The notes under the pieces are model-generated. The model was given only the letters and a program-made list of their open reading frames with translations. It had not been told where the DNA came from and searched no databases. Both the position numbers and the translations under genes were made by a program. A stretch of DNA of 64,000 bases from Torreya grandis (taxonomy: Eukaryota; Streptophyta; Pinopsida; Cupressales; Taxaceae): contig JARHVA010000157.1 of NCBI GenBank assembly GCA_037957365.1, positions 1,868,501 through 1,932,500 on the forward strand, given 5' to 3'. Within the stretch, counting starts at the first letter, position 1; every line of letters starts with the position of its first letter. Below are positions 13,367-23,879 of this stretch, piece by piece.

Positions 13367-14376
13367 TGTTAGGATGTGAAATCACTATTCACTAATCACT
13401 ATTCATAGGCACTATTCATGGTGATATGGCCTAATGGTGATGTGGATGGTTGGCGATGTGGCTTGTGAGTGATGTGGCTAATTGGTGATGTGTCAGGGGC
13501 CCATAGAAGGTATCCCATGAGTGATTAGGTTGATGTGATGGGAGTGGGGCATAACACTCCACCAAGGCACATAGGTTTGTTCTTGGTATTTAAATGGGTG
13601 GTGTCACATGGTGAAAAAGATAAAAGGGTGGGTGTGGGTCAAATTTCTAATGGACCCCATGATTCCCATGTGTGGAAAGAGTCAAAAGGTGATTCCAAGC
13701 ATCTTTTGGTCTCATGTGGTCACATGGAAAATGAAGACAAGAAAGCTACTATAACAGGTTGACCTCACACATGTGTGGAAGATAATGTTTTTGGAGCCAC
13801 ATGGAGGTGGAACATGATATTGTATAAAATGAAGATGCCTTGAAGACTTTTTACACATGGAGACAACACCACCACCATTATGGAGATCATATGACACCCC
13901 ACTCATGTGTGGGTCAACATTCCTTGGTGCCACTGTTCATTCTCTCTCCCCTTTCTCTCTTTCATGTTGTAAAATATCAAAATATGCATTAACTCTCTCA
14001 TTATAATTTATCCAGTTAGTGTATCCATGCAAGCCTTGGGATTACATGCTTGGAGGTTGGATCCTGTAGGCTAGTTTGCTTTGGTTCACAACACTTTAAG
14101 TGGAAGCATTGAGTGTTTTGTATGGAAGCACTACAGGAGTTGCTGAAGGAGCTATGTTTTAAGAGAGGAATTCATAAATTAATGAAGTTTGAAGCTACCA
14201 TTTTTCTCATGGTTTTTTCCCTTGCTTGTTTTTTAGGGTTTTCCATGTAATTTATGTGTAATGTGTTCCCTATTTGTCTTATGTTTTTTAGTAGCTTGTA
14301 TTCTGCATTTATTTATTTACACTATATGATATAGTTCATTGATATAACATGTAGTATCATGGATTTATTCCTACCA
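13367..14376 (+). repeat. 5' LTR of Copia-like element
   Basis: Begins TGTTAGGATGTGAA and ends CCTACCA. It matches 15958-16950 along its length. Near the start there is a cluster of short repeats (CACTATTCA and GTGATGTGGC several times). A small plus ORF at 13535-13762 is just LTR sequence. Confidence 0.9.
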
Positions 14377-14395
14377 TTTGATATTAGAGCCATGG
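14377..14395 (+). other. Primer binding site (initiator Met tRNA type)
   Basis: The LTR is followed by TTTGATATTAGAGCCATGG. This is close to TGGTATCAGAGCCA, the site complementary to initiator tRNA-Met that most plant Copia elements use. Two base changes are visible in the core. Confidence 0.75.
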
Positions 14396-14508
14396 TGAAA
14401 AACTCCATGTGTGTCAGTGTTTTTTGTTGTTGGCTAGTTGTGTGCAAGGTGAAGCTATTGTAACAAGAGGAGAGACCAAGTAGAGATTAAAGAAGAAAAA
14501 GGTGTTTT

Positions 14509-14800
14509 GTTTTGATGGTTATCTCTCTTTGGATCAAGATGGAGGATATCTTAGTGAATATATTGATCTCTTTCTATAGTTGAAGAGAAGCCCGTAGACA
14601 TGTTGAAGGAGAAATATGGAAAAGGTTTGCTAGAGAAGTCAACATCGACATAGTGTTCCTATTGGAGAAGTAACTCTATAGCTTGAGGAACAAGTTGGAA
14701 TCCTTTGGAGCAGGTGGAGAACAAGGCATGACCTTGTGGTTCTTGGAAAAAAATATAAGGTTTTTTCTGATGTGGTATCCTACTGACCACATGTTATTAG
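14509..14800 (+). pseudogene. Copia gag N-terminal remnant
   Basis: TTTGATGGTTAT followed, after a frame change, by LWIKMEDILVNIL recalls the F-G-NY--W-IKMEDIL start of plant Copia Gag. Further on, LYSLRNKLESFG resembles the K-LYSLRM segment of the UBN2-type gag domain. Gag forms the capsid-like particle. The rest of the internal region (14800-15944) gives no further recognisable domain, and no protease, integrase or RT can be found. Stops and shifts are frequent. Confidence 0.5.
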
Positions 14801-15944
14801 CCAATATGTTGCAGTGAAGACAAAATCCATGTAAAGGAAGGAGGTACTGAAAAACCTAAAGCTGTACCTATTTTGAAGTAGCTAAGGAAGAGGAAGATGC
14901 AAATAAACAAGTAAGACTTGGTGTTCTTGAAAGGAGAAGGTTAGTGTTGACCATATGATTCAGGGTGTTGGAGTGTTGTGTATATAGTTGTGGCATTGGA
15001 TAGGTAAATTGATGCATGGACTAACATTGAAGGCACGTGAGTTGGTTTTTGGAAACATTTGGTAGAGCATGGTGTATTTTAGATGTCGGATAAAAAATTT
15101 AGTAGGTGTAGTGATGTACCAAGTAGTGTGATGAATTCCCTAGAGCTATGATTGGTCCATTTATATCGTGTTGATAGATTGGAGTATATGTGGAGAATTC
15201 TAGTTTTGACTTATATGATATCTTCTCTTTTCATTACTATCAAGAGTAATACATGCACTAGTTGCTATTCAAGGAGTTAGAACAACATTACTCCTAAATG
15301 TTTATCTCTCTTAGGGAGAGATAAAGACAAAGTTAAAGAAAATGTGTTATTGGTTTACATTGAAATCATTAGATGGTTTAGTGCAGATGTCACACATGTA
15401 GTACAAGAATTTTAGTACCTTCATAAAGAACCTATGTGTTTTGTGACATGTTAGATGTAGGTCCCAATATGATCACTATTTTGATGGCTCAGTTAGAACA
15501 CATGAAATGAAGGTGGTATGGTAGAGGAAACCAAGGATGGGAGAGTAAGGAAGCACCCCACTTCTTGAATTTTGAGTTGTCTTCCCAAGATCATTCCAAT
15601 AGAGGAGAAGACATGGTGTGTTATGTGTATTAGATTCATCAGGAGTAGGAAACCTCATAATGCCATTGTGAGAACTAAACTAGATATTCCTAAGAAATGA
15701 GAGTTGTGAGAAAATTCATGGCAAAGTTGTGATTAGAGGATCGGTTTGTGGTGTGGAGAAGTGAAGAGTCACTTTAGTGCTGCAATCTATTATGGAGGAG
15801 TAGATGTTGATAAAGCTGATCAGGGTAGAGAAGTTTTAGTAGTGAAAGGAAATTTCTACTGGGTTTGTGTTAGGCATCAAATGGTATTGATGAGTAGTTG
15901 GTTGTAGAATACTCAAGTGTGGTAAAAGCCTATGCATATTGACT

Positions 15945-15957
15945 TCAAATGGGAGAC
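15945..15957 (+). other. Polypurine tract
   Basis: CAAATGGGAGAC lies directly before the TG of the 3' LTR, where plus-strand DNA synthesis is primed. Copia elements typically have AAGGGGGAGAT-like runs here. Confidence 0.7.
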
Positions 15958-16950
15958 TGTTAGGATGTGAAGTCACTATTCATGAATCACTATTCATAGG
16001 CACTATTCATGGTCACTATTCATGGTGATGTGGATGGTTAGTGATGTGGCTAATTAGTGATGTGGTAGGGGCCCATAGAGGGTATCCCATGAATGATCAA
16101 TTTGATTTTATGGGAGTGGGGCATAGTACTCTACCAAGGTACATGGGTTTGTCCTTGGTAGTCAAATGGGTGGTGTCACATGGTGTAAAAGATAAAAGTT
16201 TTGGTGTGGGTTGAATTTATAATGGACCTCATGATTCCCATTTGTGGAAAGTTTCAAAATGTGATTGCAAGCATGTTTTGGACTTATGTGGTTACATGGA
16301 GAATGAAGACAAGAAAGCTACTATACTCGATTGGCCTCACATGTGTGTGGAAGATAATATTTTTGGAGCCACATGGAGGTGGCACATGTTCTTATCTAAA
16401 GTGAATATGCCTTAAATACTTTTTTCACTTGAAGAAAACACCACCACCATTATGGATATCACATGAGACCCCACTCATACGTGGGTCAAAATGTTTTGGT
16501 ACCACTATTCATTATCTCTCCCCCCCCTCTCTCTCTCATGTTGTAAAATGCATAAATATGCATTATCTCCCTCATTGTAATTTATCCAATTAGTGAATCC
16601 ATCCAATCCTTGGGATTGCATTCTTGCAGGTTGGATCCTGTAGAATATTTTACTTTGGTTCACAACCTTAATGCTTCAGGTGGAAGCATTGAATGCTTTG
16701 TATGGAAGCACTAAAGGAGTTGTTATGGAGGAGATGTTATAGAAAAGAGTTGATGTGTTAATGAAGTCTAGAATTTGTCATTTTTCCCATAGTTTTTACT
16801 TACACATTATAAGGTTTTCACATAATCTCTGTGTAATGTGTGCTCTTGCTTGTCTATGTTTTGTATAGCTTATATTCCACATTTATTTTCTTGCACTGTA
16901 AGATATAGTTCATTGATCTAACATGTAGTATCAGAACTTTATTTCTAATA
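15958..16950 (+). repeat. 3' LTR of Copia-like element
   Basis: Begins TGTTAGGATGTGAA and ends TCTAATA, derived from CCTAACA. It is followed directly by the GAACA duplication. It carries a C-run followed by CT repeats near 16520. Confidence 0.9.
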
Positions 16951-17370
16951 GAACATACTAGTAAAAGTGACTCAAATGTAAAAGCATGTAAAAAGAATTA
17001 TAATAATAATAACATACATTTGGGATCTATGACATTTATGGGAGAGTGACTTGAAGAAGGCATGTTGAATAAGTGGTTGAGGATACTGCCAGGCATCTTC
17101 AAAAATGGTTATTGAATGTTAATCACACAAACATATTTTAACATGCATGTTGAATTCTAAAATGTGTTAGAATATGTATTAATTAATCAAATGCATAATT
17201 AAATAAGCATAGTAGTCATTAAAAAATAATTTTTGTGTATACCAATATTTTTGTGCTCATTAATAACTATGACAAAGAATATTTGTAATGTTGAAAATGT
17301 GAATGAATAACACACCAATTAATTTAAAGTAACATATAAATAATACAACAACATGAACTCATAAAATGAT

Positions 17371-18239
17371 TTGGTTTACTAGTAAAAAATATATATTTAT
17401 TATTATGTTAGTGAATAATTTTAGTTTGTTTACCTAGAACATGGGCAATGAAAAATTGAAGTCTGCTTTAATGAATTTGAATCTAACACTGTGCACTTCT
17501 GAATTAATAAAATTATAATAATAACCCTGCAAATTAAACATTGGTTGGTATAAACTTTTTCATTTATAGAGATATTATATCTAATAAACTAAATTTTGAA
17601 TTTTGAATGGGTATATGAATGGAGATTTTTACAAATTATCTAAATATTCAATTTCATAGGTGGACGTAATTAATGAAAGATATTGGTTGTTAATATTACA
17701 GATTATGGAGCCAATTGTTAGAGCCAAATATTTAAATTTTAAATATGATAAGATATAATAAAATTATAAGTGCATGGGATATTAGAGATTTTGTCTTCTA
17801 TAATTTATAATCAAGATACATAATTTTGACTTTGTGTCTATCATTTAATTAATAAAATTAATGTTTACAAATTATTGGCACCTAAAATATATATGAAAAT
17901 GATGAAATATTTTACAAAATATATTTAATTTTGAAAAAATTATATATTATTTTCAATATAATATATTATTTTTTAATTATGGTATTTAATTATTTATAAT
18001 ATGTATTAAATATTTTTAATATAAATTTATAATTTTCATATTATTTATCCAAACAATAATAAAACCAAATAATAAGTTTTATTATTTTGATGTATAGATT
18101 ACTTTGATCAAAAGTACACAAACACTTATTAATAATTAAATAATTTTTATTTAATTATAATTAAAGAATAACTTCATTATGGGGGTCACAGTTATTGGAC
18201 ACCACCCAACTACTAGTCCCTTGCCCTTATGCAGAGCTA
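17371..18239. other. AT-rich spacer, nothing recognised
   Basis: Dense A/T runs without supported coding or element structure. The only GC-richer block (about 18180-18235) has no ORF. Confidence 0.5.
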
Positions 18240-18713
18240 AATGAATGTTTAATATTTAATTAATACATTTTATTTCAAAAATTATATAATACAATCTTAA
18301 AATTAGTTCATGATCTTTAGTGTACTTTTACTATGATTTTAATATTTTGTATTTATTTATTTTTTTGGTCCACTTTTTTATGTATAAATAATTCTATTTA
18401 AATTAAATAATATTGATATTTTGATTTGCTTCAAAAGTTTGAAGCCTTTTTTAAACATCATGTAATAATTTTAATATGATTTTTTTGTACTTACAATCAT
18501 ATTACTAGGGTTATTATGTATGGCCTTGGGATTCTATTAAAACCATTCAATGTGATCTTGGGGGTTGCTTTATCCTTCCATCCTTAAATAAATGAGCCCA
18601 GTTAACCCTTTTCATTTTTCATGTTTCTAATCATTGAAAGTGGATATACACATTGGTCTTTTCAAATTTGAATTTAAAGTTATCAATTAAAAAAATGTTA
18701 TATATCATTTGAT
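18240..18713 (+). repeat. Dispersed repeat X, copy 1 (uninterrupted)
   Basis: This copy aligns with 20700-20788 plus 21344-21691 and then with 53273-53407. It preserves the empty site: its TTATCCTTCCATCCTTAAAT spans the point where the other copy is split by the 21.7-53.3 kb Tat element. Shared landmarks include TATGTATAAATAATT, AAAGTTTGAAGCCTTTTTTAA, CAAT(A/G)T-GTCCT-type text, TTAACCCTTT, and ATTGAAAG at the right. Confidence 0.7.
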
Positions 18714-18819
18714 TATCGATTATAAATCTAGCATTAAGTAAATTTTTAATACATGAAAAGAATATTATTTTGTTCAAAGGTTCCCAACAATTTCATTGTT
18801 ATATTACATAGGGTCTAAT

Positions 18820-19260
18820 TATTAGAAGGCTATTTAGTAGATACTAGTCATCCAAACCCTAATATAAACCCTTAATTTATTTTCTATGACACTTTTAGTC
18901 ATAAATATTTAATTTATTTTAAGAAAACAAAGATTATAATATGAAAATTGAAAATAAGAAAACAAATAGCAAAAGCAAATGATAAAACTTAAAAAATTAG
19001 ATTTCAATATACAAACACTTTATTAGAAGTAAAATTTTTACCCCAATACCTACCATGAGCGAACATTCCCCTCTTAGAAACCTTTTTTGGATATATATAA
19101 TTTATAAGGTAATATTAATAAAAATATTGAGTATGTGCTACCAAGTTCAAATATTGAGTATGTGTTATCTTGTGTTTTACATAAGATATGTCATTTCTAT
19201 TTTTTTATATTTCTTTTATTTATTAATTAACCATTACTATTATATATATAATGTTTAATT
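18820..19260. repeat. Dispersed repeat Y, copy 2
   Basis: Relative of 712-1170 in the same orientation, with the same ordered landmarks but strong divergence. The small plus ORF at 19055-19258 falls in it and is mostly AT-rich chance reading. Confidence 0.45.
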
Positions 19261-20061
19261 AAATGTAATTCATTTATTTATGCAAAAATGAAAAGAAAAG
19301 TTGACTTAAATAAAACAAACAATAATTTTTTAAACAATTTATTAATCAAATTTAAAGTATGTTATAAAATTACTCATTATTATTATCATCACAGTGTGAA
19401 TTCTTATACATAATACTTGAATTCTAAAGAAAAGTTAAGTTGCCATACATTTTATCATATTTATTTTTCTATCGATACAAGTTATTTTTTGACATAAAAT
19501 TAAATAATATTTATTTTATTCATTATTAGAATGCCAAAAAATATAACATGGTATTATATTAATATGTAGGACAAGTTTTTCAATCAATAAAAATAAATAA
19601 AATACAATTAGTATTACATGAAGGCATAAAATATAAATTTATAAGTTAATTAAAAAAAATATGTTATGCATAAAAAGGCGAGTTAAAAATAGGTTTACCA
19701 TTTTTTTAAATTTTATACAAAGGAAGCCAATCAGGAGTACCAAAATTTCACGAAACTTAAGTTGCAACAAGAAAGCAAAATATTTAAAGATAATTCTCTT
19801 GTCCACATCTAATTTTCTTAGATTTTTTCAAGGTTAAAAATTAAAGGGTAGTGGCATCATCAATTTTATGCATCCACATCTAACTATTTATTTGAAAAAG
19901 TGAATGTTCATAGTTTGAGTATTTAATGTTGTTCTTAATTATGTGATTTTATGTTGGTTAGATTTTACCGAGAAGATAATGAGTTATAGTGGATACTAAT
20001 TCAAATTAGAAACTTAGTAATAATGAAAGTTGGTAAATGAAATATTAAGGTAATTTGATGG
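19261..20061. other. AT-rich spacer, nothing recognised
   Basis: No element boundary, ORF or strong repeat could be supported. Confidence 0.5.
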
Positions 20062-20472
20062 TTACTAGAGAAAAACTTCAAATTTGAATAGAGATAGTGA
20101 AGACTTAAACTGCTTTTTATATTTTTAAAAAAAAACTCATAATTTATTTTGTTCTATTTACTTATACATATATTTGTAAATGTAAATTTAAAGTTTTAAA
20201 ATTATATTCATGACATCTAATATCTCAAGTTGTTAAGTTGGTTGAATATGTCGACTTTTATTCAACTTGTTACTAGAGAAAAACTTCAAATCCTAAATAG
20301 AGATAGTGAAGACTTTGAACCACTTCCTATATTTTAAGAAAAAATCATAATTTATTTTGTTCTCCTTACTTATACATATATTTGTAAATGTAAATTTTTA
20401 AAATTATATTTGAGACATCTAATATCTCAAGTTGTTAAGTTGGTTGAATAGGTCAACTTTTATTCAACTTGT
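20062..20472. repeat. Tandem duplication, 208-bp unit
   Basis: Unit 1 begins TTACTAGAGAAAAACTTCAA at 20062 and unit 2 begins with the same phrase at 20270. Both run through TATACATATATTTGTAAATG, CATCTAATATCTCAAGTTG and CTTTTATTCAACTTGT. Units differ by scattered substitutions and small gaps, so the duplication is not recent. Confidence 0.9.
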
Positions 20473-20699
20473 ATGCCCACTCAAACTAGTATCACATTCT
20501 CTTAAAGTGATGTCATATAAAAACAATATTCCCAATTTACATTCTTTATTATGTACAAATGAGCATTTAGGTGGTTAGATAAATATCAGTGATAATATGG
20601 AGCTTGTTATCCCATGCCCATTTTTTGTTCTGCATAACAAAAATAATCTCAATTTAATTTTTTATGATTTTAATTTAAAAAGTAATAATTTAGGAAAAA

Positions 20700-21691
20700 A
20701 ATTTTGTTGAGAAGTAATGGAGATTTAAATATGTGTTTAATGTTTAATAAATACATCATGTTTCAAAAATTATATATAATAATTTCTAATTTACTTGATA
20801 TTGATAATACTTTATCCAAACTTAATTGTGGATCTACTATCAAGTGTAGAGGATGAAATATGGAGGTAGAGTATTTGATGATAGATACAATGGATGCAAT
20901 TAATGATAGTACATAATGGAAATTGAAGGATATTATTTCCCCATAAGGGAGAAGATTAATTTTTTTTCTCATGGATAAATCCACCCCTCAGGTTATCTTA
21001 TTGTTTCTTAATATTCTCTCTATTAGAACTGAGACTGATAGATTGGGGTGGAAGCATAGTTGTAATTGGTGATGGATCTCAGTAGATTGCTTATTCTTTT
21101 TTTCTAAGATTTATATTTCTATTATTTATTTATTTCATACTCTATCTTTGTTATTTTTTTATTGTAGTTATTTTGTTTTATTATAGATTTACAGCCTTAT
21201 TTTAGTTTAGGTTAGTGTTTAGCCTAATTTTGATGATTGTTCATGTTGTTTGAATTTTAATGTTTAAATTGTAGTTTGTTCTTGTAAAAGAGTTTGGACC
21301 CTTTCAAAAACTTTGCCTTTACTCATGAATATAATATTTTCTATATTACTATATCATCTTAAAATTAGTTCATAGCCTTTATTTTGGACATCATTTTCAA
21401 AATTATATATAATACATTTTACATGATTTTAGTATTTTAACATTAGATCATGATCTTTATTTCATATCAATTCTTTTATTTTTTTACTTTTATTATGTAT
21501 AAATAATTTGATTTAAATTAATTAATTTTGATATTTCATTTAGATTTTAAAGTTTGAAGCCTTTTTTAATGTCCTATGTTTTATGAATATTTTTATATTT
21601 ACAATCTTATTACTGTAGCCATTGTGTACAACTTTGGTACCTTTTCAAAACCATTCAATATGGTCCTCAAAGTTGATTTATCCTTCCCCTT
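20700..21691 (+). repeat. Dispersed repeat X, copy 2, left part (split twice)
   Basis: X homology runs 20700-20788, stops for the LINE-like fragment, resumes at 21344, and stops at 21691 where the Tat element's LTR begins. It continues on the far side of that element at 53273. The last five bases, CCCTT (21687-21691), are the target duplication. Confidence 0.7.
20774..21343 (+). mobile_element. LINE-like 3' fragment with 15-bp target duplication
   Basis: Compared with X copy 1, this stretch is an insertion of about 555 bp. It is flanked by ATATAATAATTTCTA (20774-20788) and ATATAATATTTTCTA (21329-21343), which differ at one base. The 3' end (TTGTTCTTGTAAAAGAG, TTTGGACCCTTTC, then TTACTCATGAATA) resembles the ending of plant LINEs, which often close with a TTTGG-CC run and a T-rich stretch before GAATA repeats. 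No RT motif is visible in so short a piece. A processed retro-insert of another kind is possible. Confidence 0.5.
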
Positions 21692-22712
21692 TGTAAACAC
21701 TCGATTATGAGGGAGTAAATTTTCTTATTGTATAAAATCAAAAATAAAATGCATAAAAACTGAAAACCTAAGTGCTTGTCCTCAAATTGGGCAAGGATAA
21801 GGAAGAGATAAACAAGCACAAATAAGACAAATAATACAATTTTACCTTCTCTTTAGATCTATCTTTCTGACATATAAGTTTGATTAGCCTGGATATAGAG
21901 CTTAGAGTCTTCATCAATGGTGTGGCATCATTCCAGTGGCATCTCCCCTTTACACTAGGCATGTTTTGACTGAGCATGAATAAGTAGGTGAAACTTTTCT
22001 CATAATTTTGGCAGAGTATTTTTTTCACAAAAAACTTGTTTATAATGTAAAATGACTCTTCTATTTATATATTTCTAAAAATAATTCAACCATGGGATGA
22101 TGATCAAAATGTGTGGTTGAGGACCAATCCATTTTGGAGGGTTTGTGTTATTAATATTTAGGATTGAGTTTGCATTGAATGAGGCTTGGGTTATATATAT
22201 GAAACATGGGTTGTATTTATGTTGATATTTGGCTATATTTATGTTTATATTTATAGGGCTTGACCTTTAGGTAATTATAATCAAGTTTAATCAACCACTT
22301 GCCATGTGAAGTCATAATTAAATTTTTTTGATGTATTTGAATATGGATACTCCAAAAAACTATGGATTATCTACTTAGGGATTAATTCACCATTTGATTT
22401 GATTTAATCAGCTAATTAATCTTGGATTGATTTTTACAATTTTGAAAATGAAATAATTGTTTCATTTAATTGATCTATAACATCACTTGCAAAAGTAATA
22501 ATTTGACTTGATATAAATTAAAAGTGGTTGATGATTGGATACAATATATTGCCCTAATTAGGGATGCACCTATGTGTTTTGGAATATGATGTCAAGTGTG
22601 TAAAATATATGAAGTGTTTTAATGATTTATGACCTCATTTGTGCATTATTACAAAAAGTCATTTTAATTTGTAATTTTGACACAAAAGTGATGAAAGTGG
22701 AATTTTTAAATT
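21692..22712 (-). repeat. 3' LTR of outer Tat element
   Basis: Starts TGTAAACACTCGATTATGAG on the plus strand and follows 52240-53272 base by base with many substitutions. Its inner end, near 22712, is approximate because the last few bases have diverged. The minus ORF at 21768-22028 is LTR sequence. Confidence 0.85.
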
Positions 22713-22725
22713 TTGCCCCTATTTT
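22711..22725 (-). other. Polypurine tract of outer Tat element
   Basis: On the minus strand AAAATAGGGGCAAAA lies directly before the 3' LTR, as expected for the plus-strand priming site. Confidence 0.55.
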
Positions 22726-23879
22726 AAAGGGTGTTGCAAGACACAAATGAAGCAATGACTTTTCAAAGAATGAAAAAAAATTAAAATGATTTTATAATGA
22801 TATAAGAATGATGTGTTCATATTTTATTGATTCTTTTTCAATTTTATAAACATGAGTTCACAACATTTCATAAAATGATGTTTGGGATGCCTATGATACC
22901 ACCTTGAAGGATTGACCAAAAAATAATTTTAATTCATAGACCCTCAAAAACAAGTCGAGAAATGGATAAAATACAAGAAAACTAGACTAAAAATGGAAAA
23001 GGAGCCATAAGTCGGCCTCAAGGGAAGAAGTATGTTGCAATGGGAGGGGTAGGGGTAATGATTCAAACCTGGAGATATAAACTAACCCCTAGGGGTGAAA
23101 ATGGTCCATTTTCACCTCGACCATTTTCACCCTCCTCTCTTGAAATTATTTGCTTTGGATTTGCACATGAGAGATTTGAGTTAAATTGTGTGCTGAAAGT
23201 ATATATTATCATCAAGGAGAAATCACTTGGTAATTCCCTTTGTTTTTTGGATTTTTTCATTTATATCATTTAATGTTAGGTATAAGTAAGTGGATTAGTG
23301 AATCTAATATTTTCAAAACCCTTGAAAATGATGATAATATGTACACAAACAATTATATCACCAATAAAACAAAGGTATCATGACCGAATTGGTGATATTA
23401 TGATCAAATCAAATATATCACCAAAATAGTTGGGAAATGCCAAAACAACAAAAACACAAGTTTGGGTGGAATTCATTAAAATGACATGAAAGATTTTAAA
23501 ATGGTAATGTCACCATGGGGGACAGTGATATTGCCATGGGAAATGATTATGTCACCCTATAAAATGGTGAGAACATGAAGACAACCAACGAGTTAGATAA
23601 ATAGCAAGAATGCCCTACAAAATGGTAGGAACATATTTCTAAACTACGAGAATGCTAAAATCATTGGAATCGCCCATGTGTCAAATGTGCTTAATAAGAG
23701 GAAGTCTCTATTTGAGGTGAAGGTGGAATGTTTGAGTTTGTATATAATCAAAATGATGCTTTTATGTTGAGGTACTACTCTTAATGAGATTTGTTTTAGT
23801 GTTAGATAGATAAATTTAATTAAATATGTTGACATGTTTTTGATTGGTAGGAGTGAGTCACAATGTTGGTAGCTTGTGA
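22726..23879. other. Outer Tat element 3' region, upstream of PMD ORF
   Basis: Between the 3' LTR and the antisense ORF. It holds GGTGAAAATGG (23094) facing CCATTTTCACC (23121), a small inverted repeat, and several ATGGTGA/TCACC phrases around 23340-23580. A plus/minus ORF pair at 23040-23273 has no support. If the PMD ORF had its own promoter it would lie here, but no clear TATA box was found. Confidence 0.4.

Larger units (their letters stand above)
13362..16955 (+). mobile_element. Non-autonomous Copia-like LTR retrotransposon with TSD
   Basis: A complete small element: target duplication GAACA (13362-13366 and 16951-16955), 5' LTR, Met-type primer site, 1.58-kb internal region, polypurine tract, 3' LTR. 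The LTRs have TGTTAGG/CCTA(A)CA-type inverted ends. The internal region is too short for pol and holds only a gag trace, so it would have needed enzymes from a relative. It interrupts the right arm of the pogo-like element and is therefore younger than that element. Confidence 0.9.
5740..17370 (-). mobile_element. DNA transposon: pogo-like transposase relic with long inverted arms
   Basis: A decayed pogo-like transposase gene on the minus strand (10390-11700) lies between two multi-kilobase arms of opposite orientation. The left 6690-6970 block is a clear reverse complement of 13262-13000. Left 6985-7275 matches 12500-12215 inverted, left 7285-7480 matches 12745-12560, and left 6535-6640 matches 17060-16960. 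The last match lies beyond the Copia-like element, so that element entered the right arm later. Arms are made of reshuffled sub-repeats, so the outer ends are not fixed. Joining arms and transposase into one element is inference from their nested symmetry. Confidence 0.55.
11870..17370 (-). repeat. Right inverted arm (interrupted at 13367-16950)
   Basis: The same sub-repeats as the left arm occur here as reverse complements. AACATTTACTAGTATGTGAATG-type phrases lie near 12085, 12765, 12865 and 13320, and GCCTAAGTGCACAAATTTTTAA lies at 12222. The arm is cut at 13366 by the Copia-like element and resumes at 16951. Its continuation (TGACTCAAATGTAAAA, then GGGAGAGTGACTTGAAGAAGGC) is the inverse of left-arm 6535-6640. 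Confidence 0.6.

Noticed and set aside
13535..13933. Overlapping ORFs on both strands near 13.5-13.9 kb
   Set aside because: Both fall inside the Copia-like 5' LTR, and the other LTR has frame-breaking differences.
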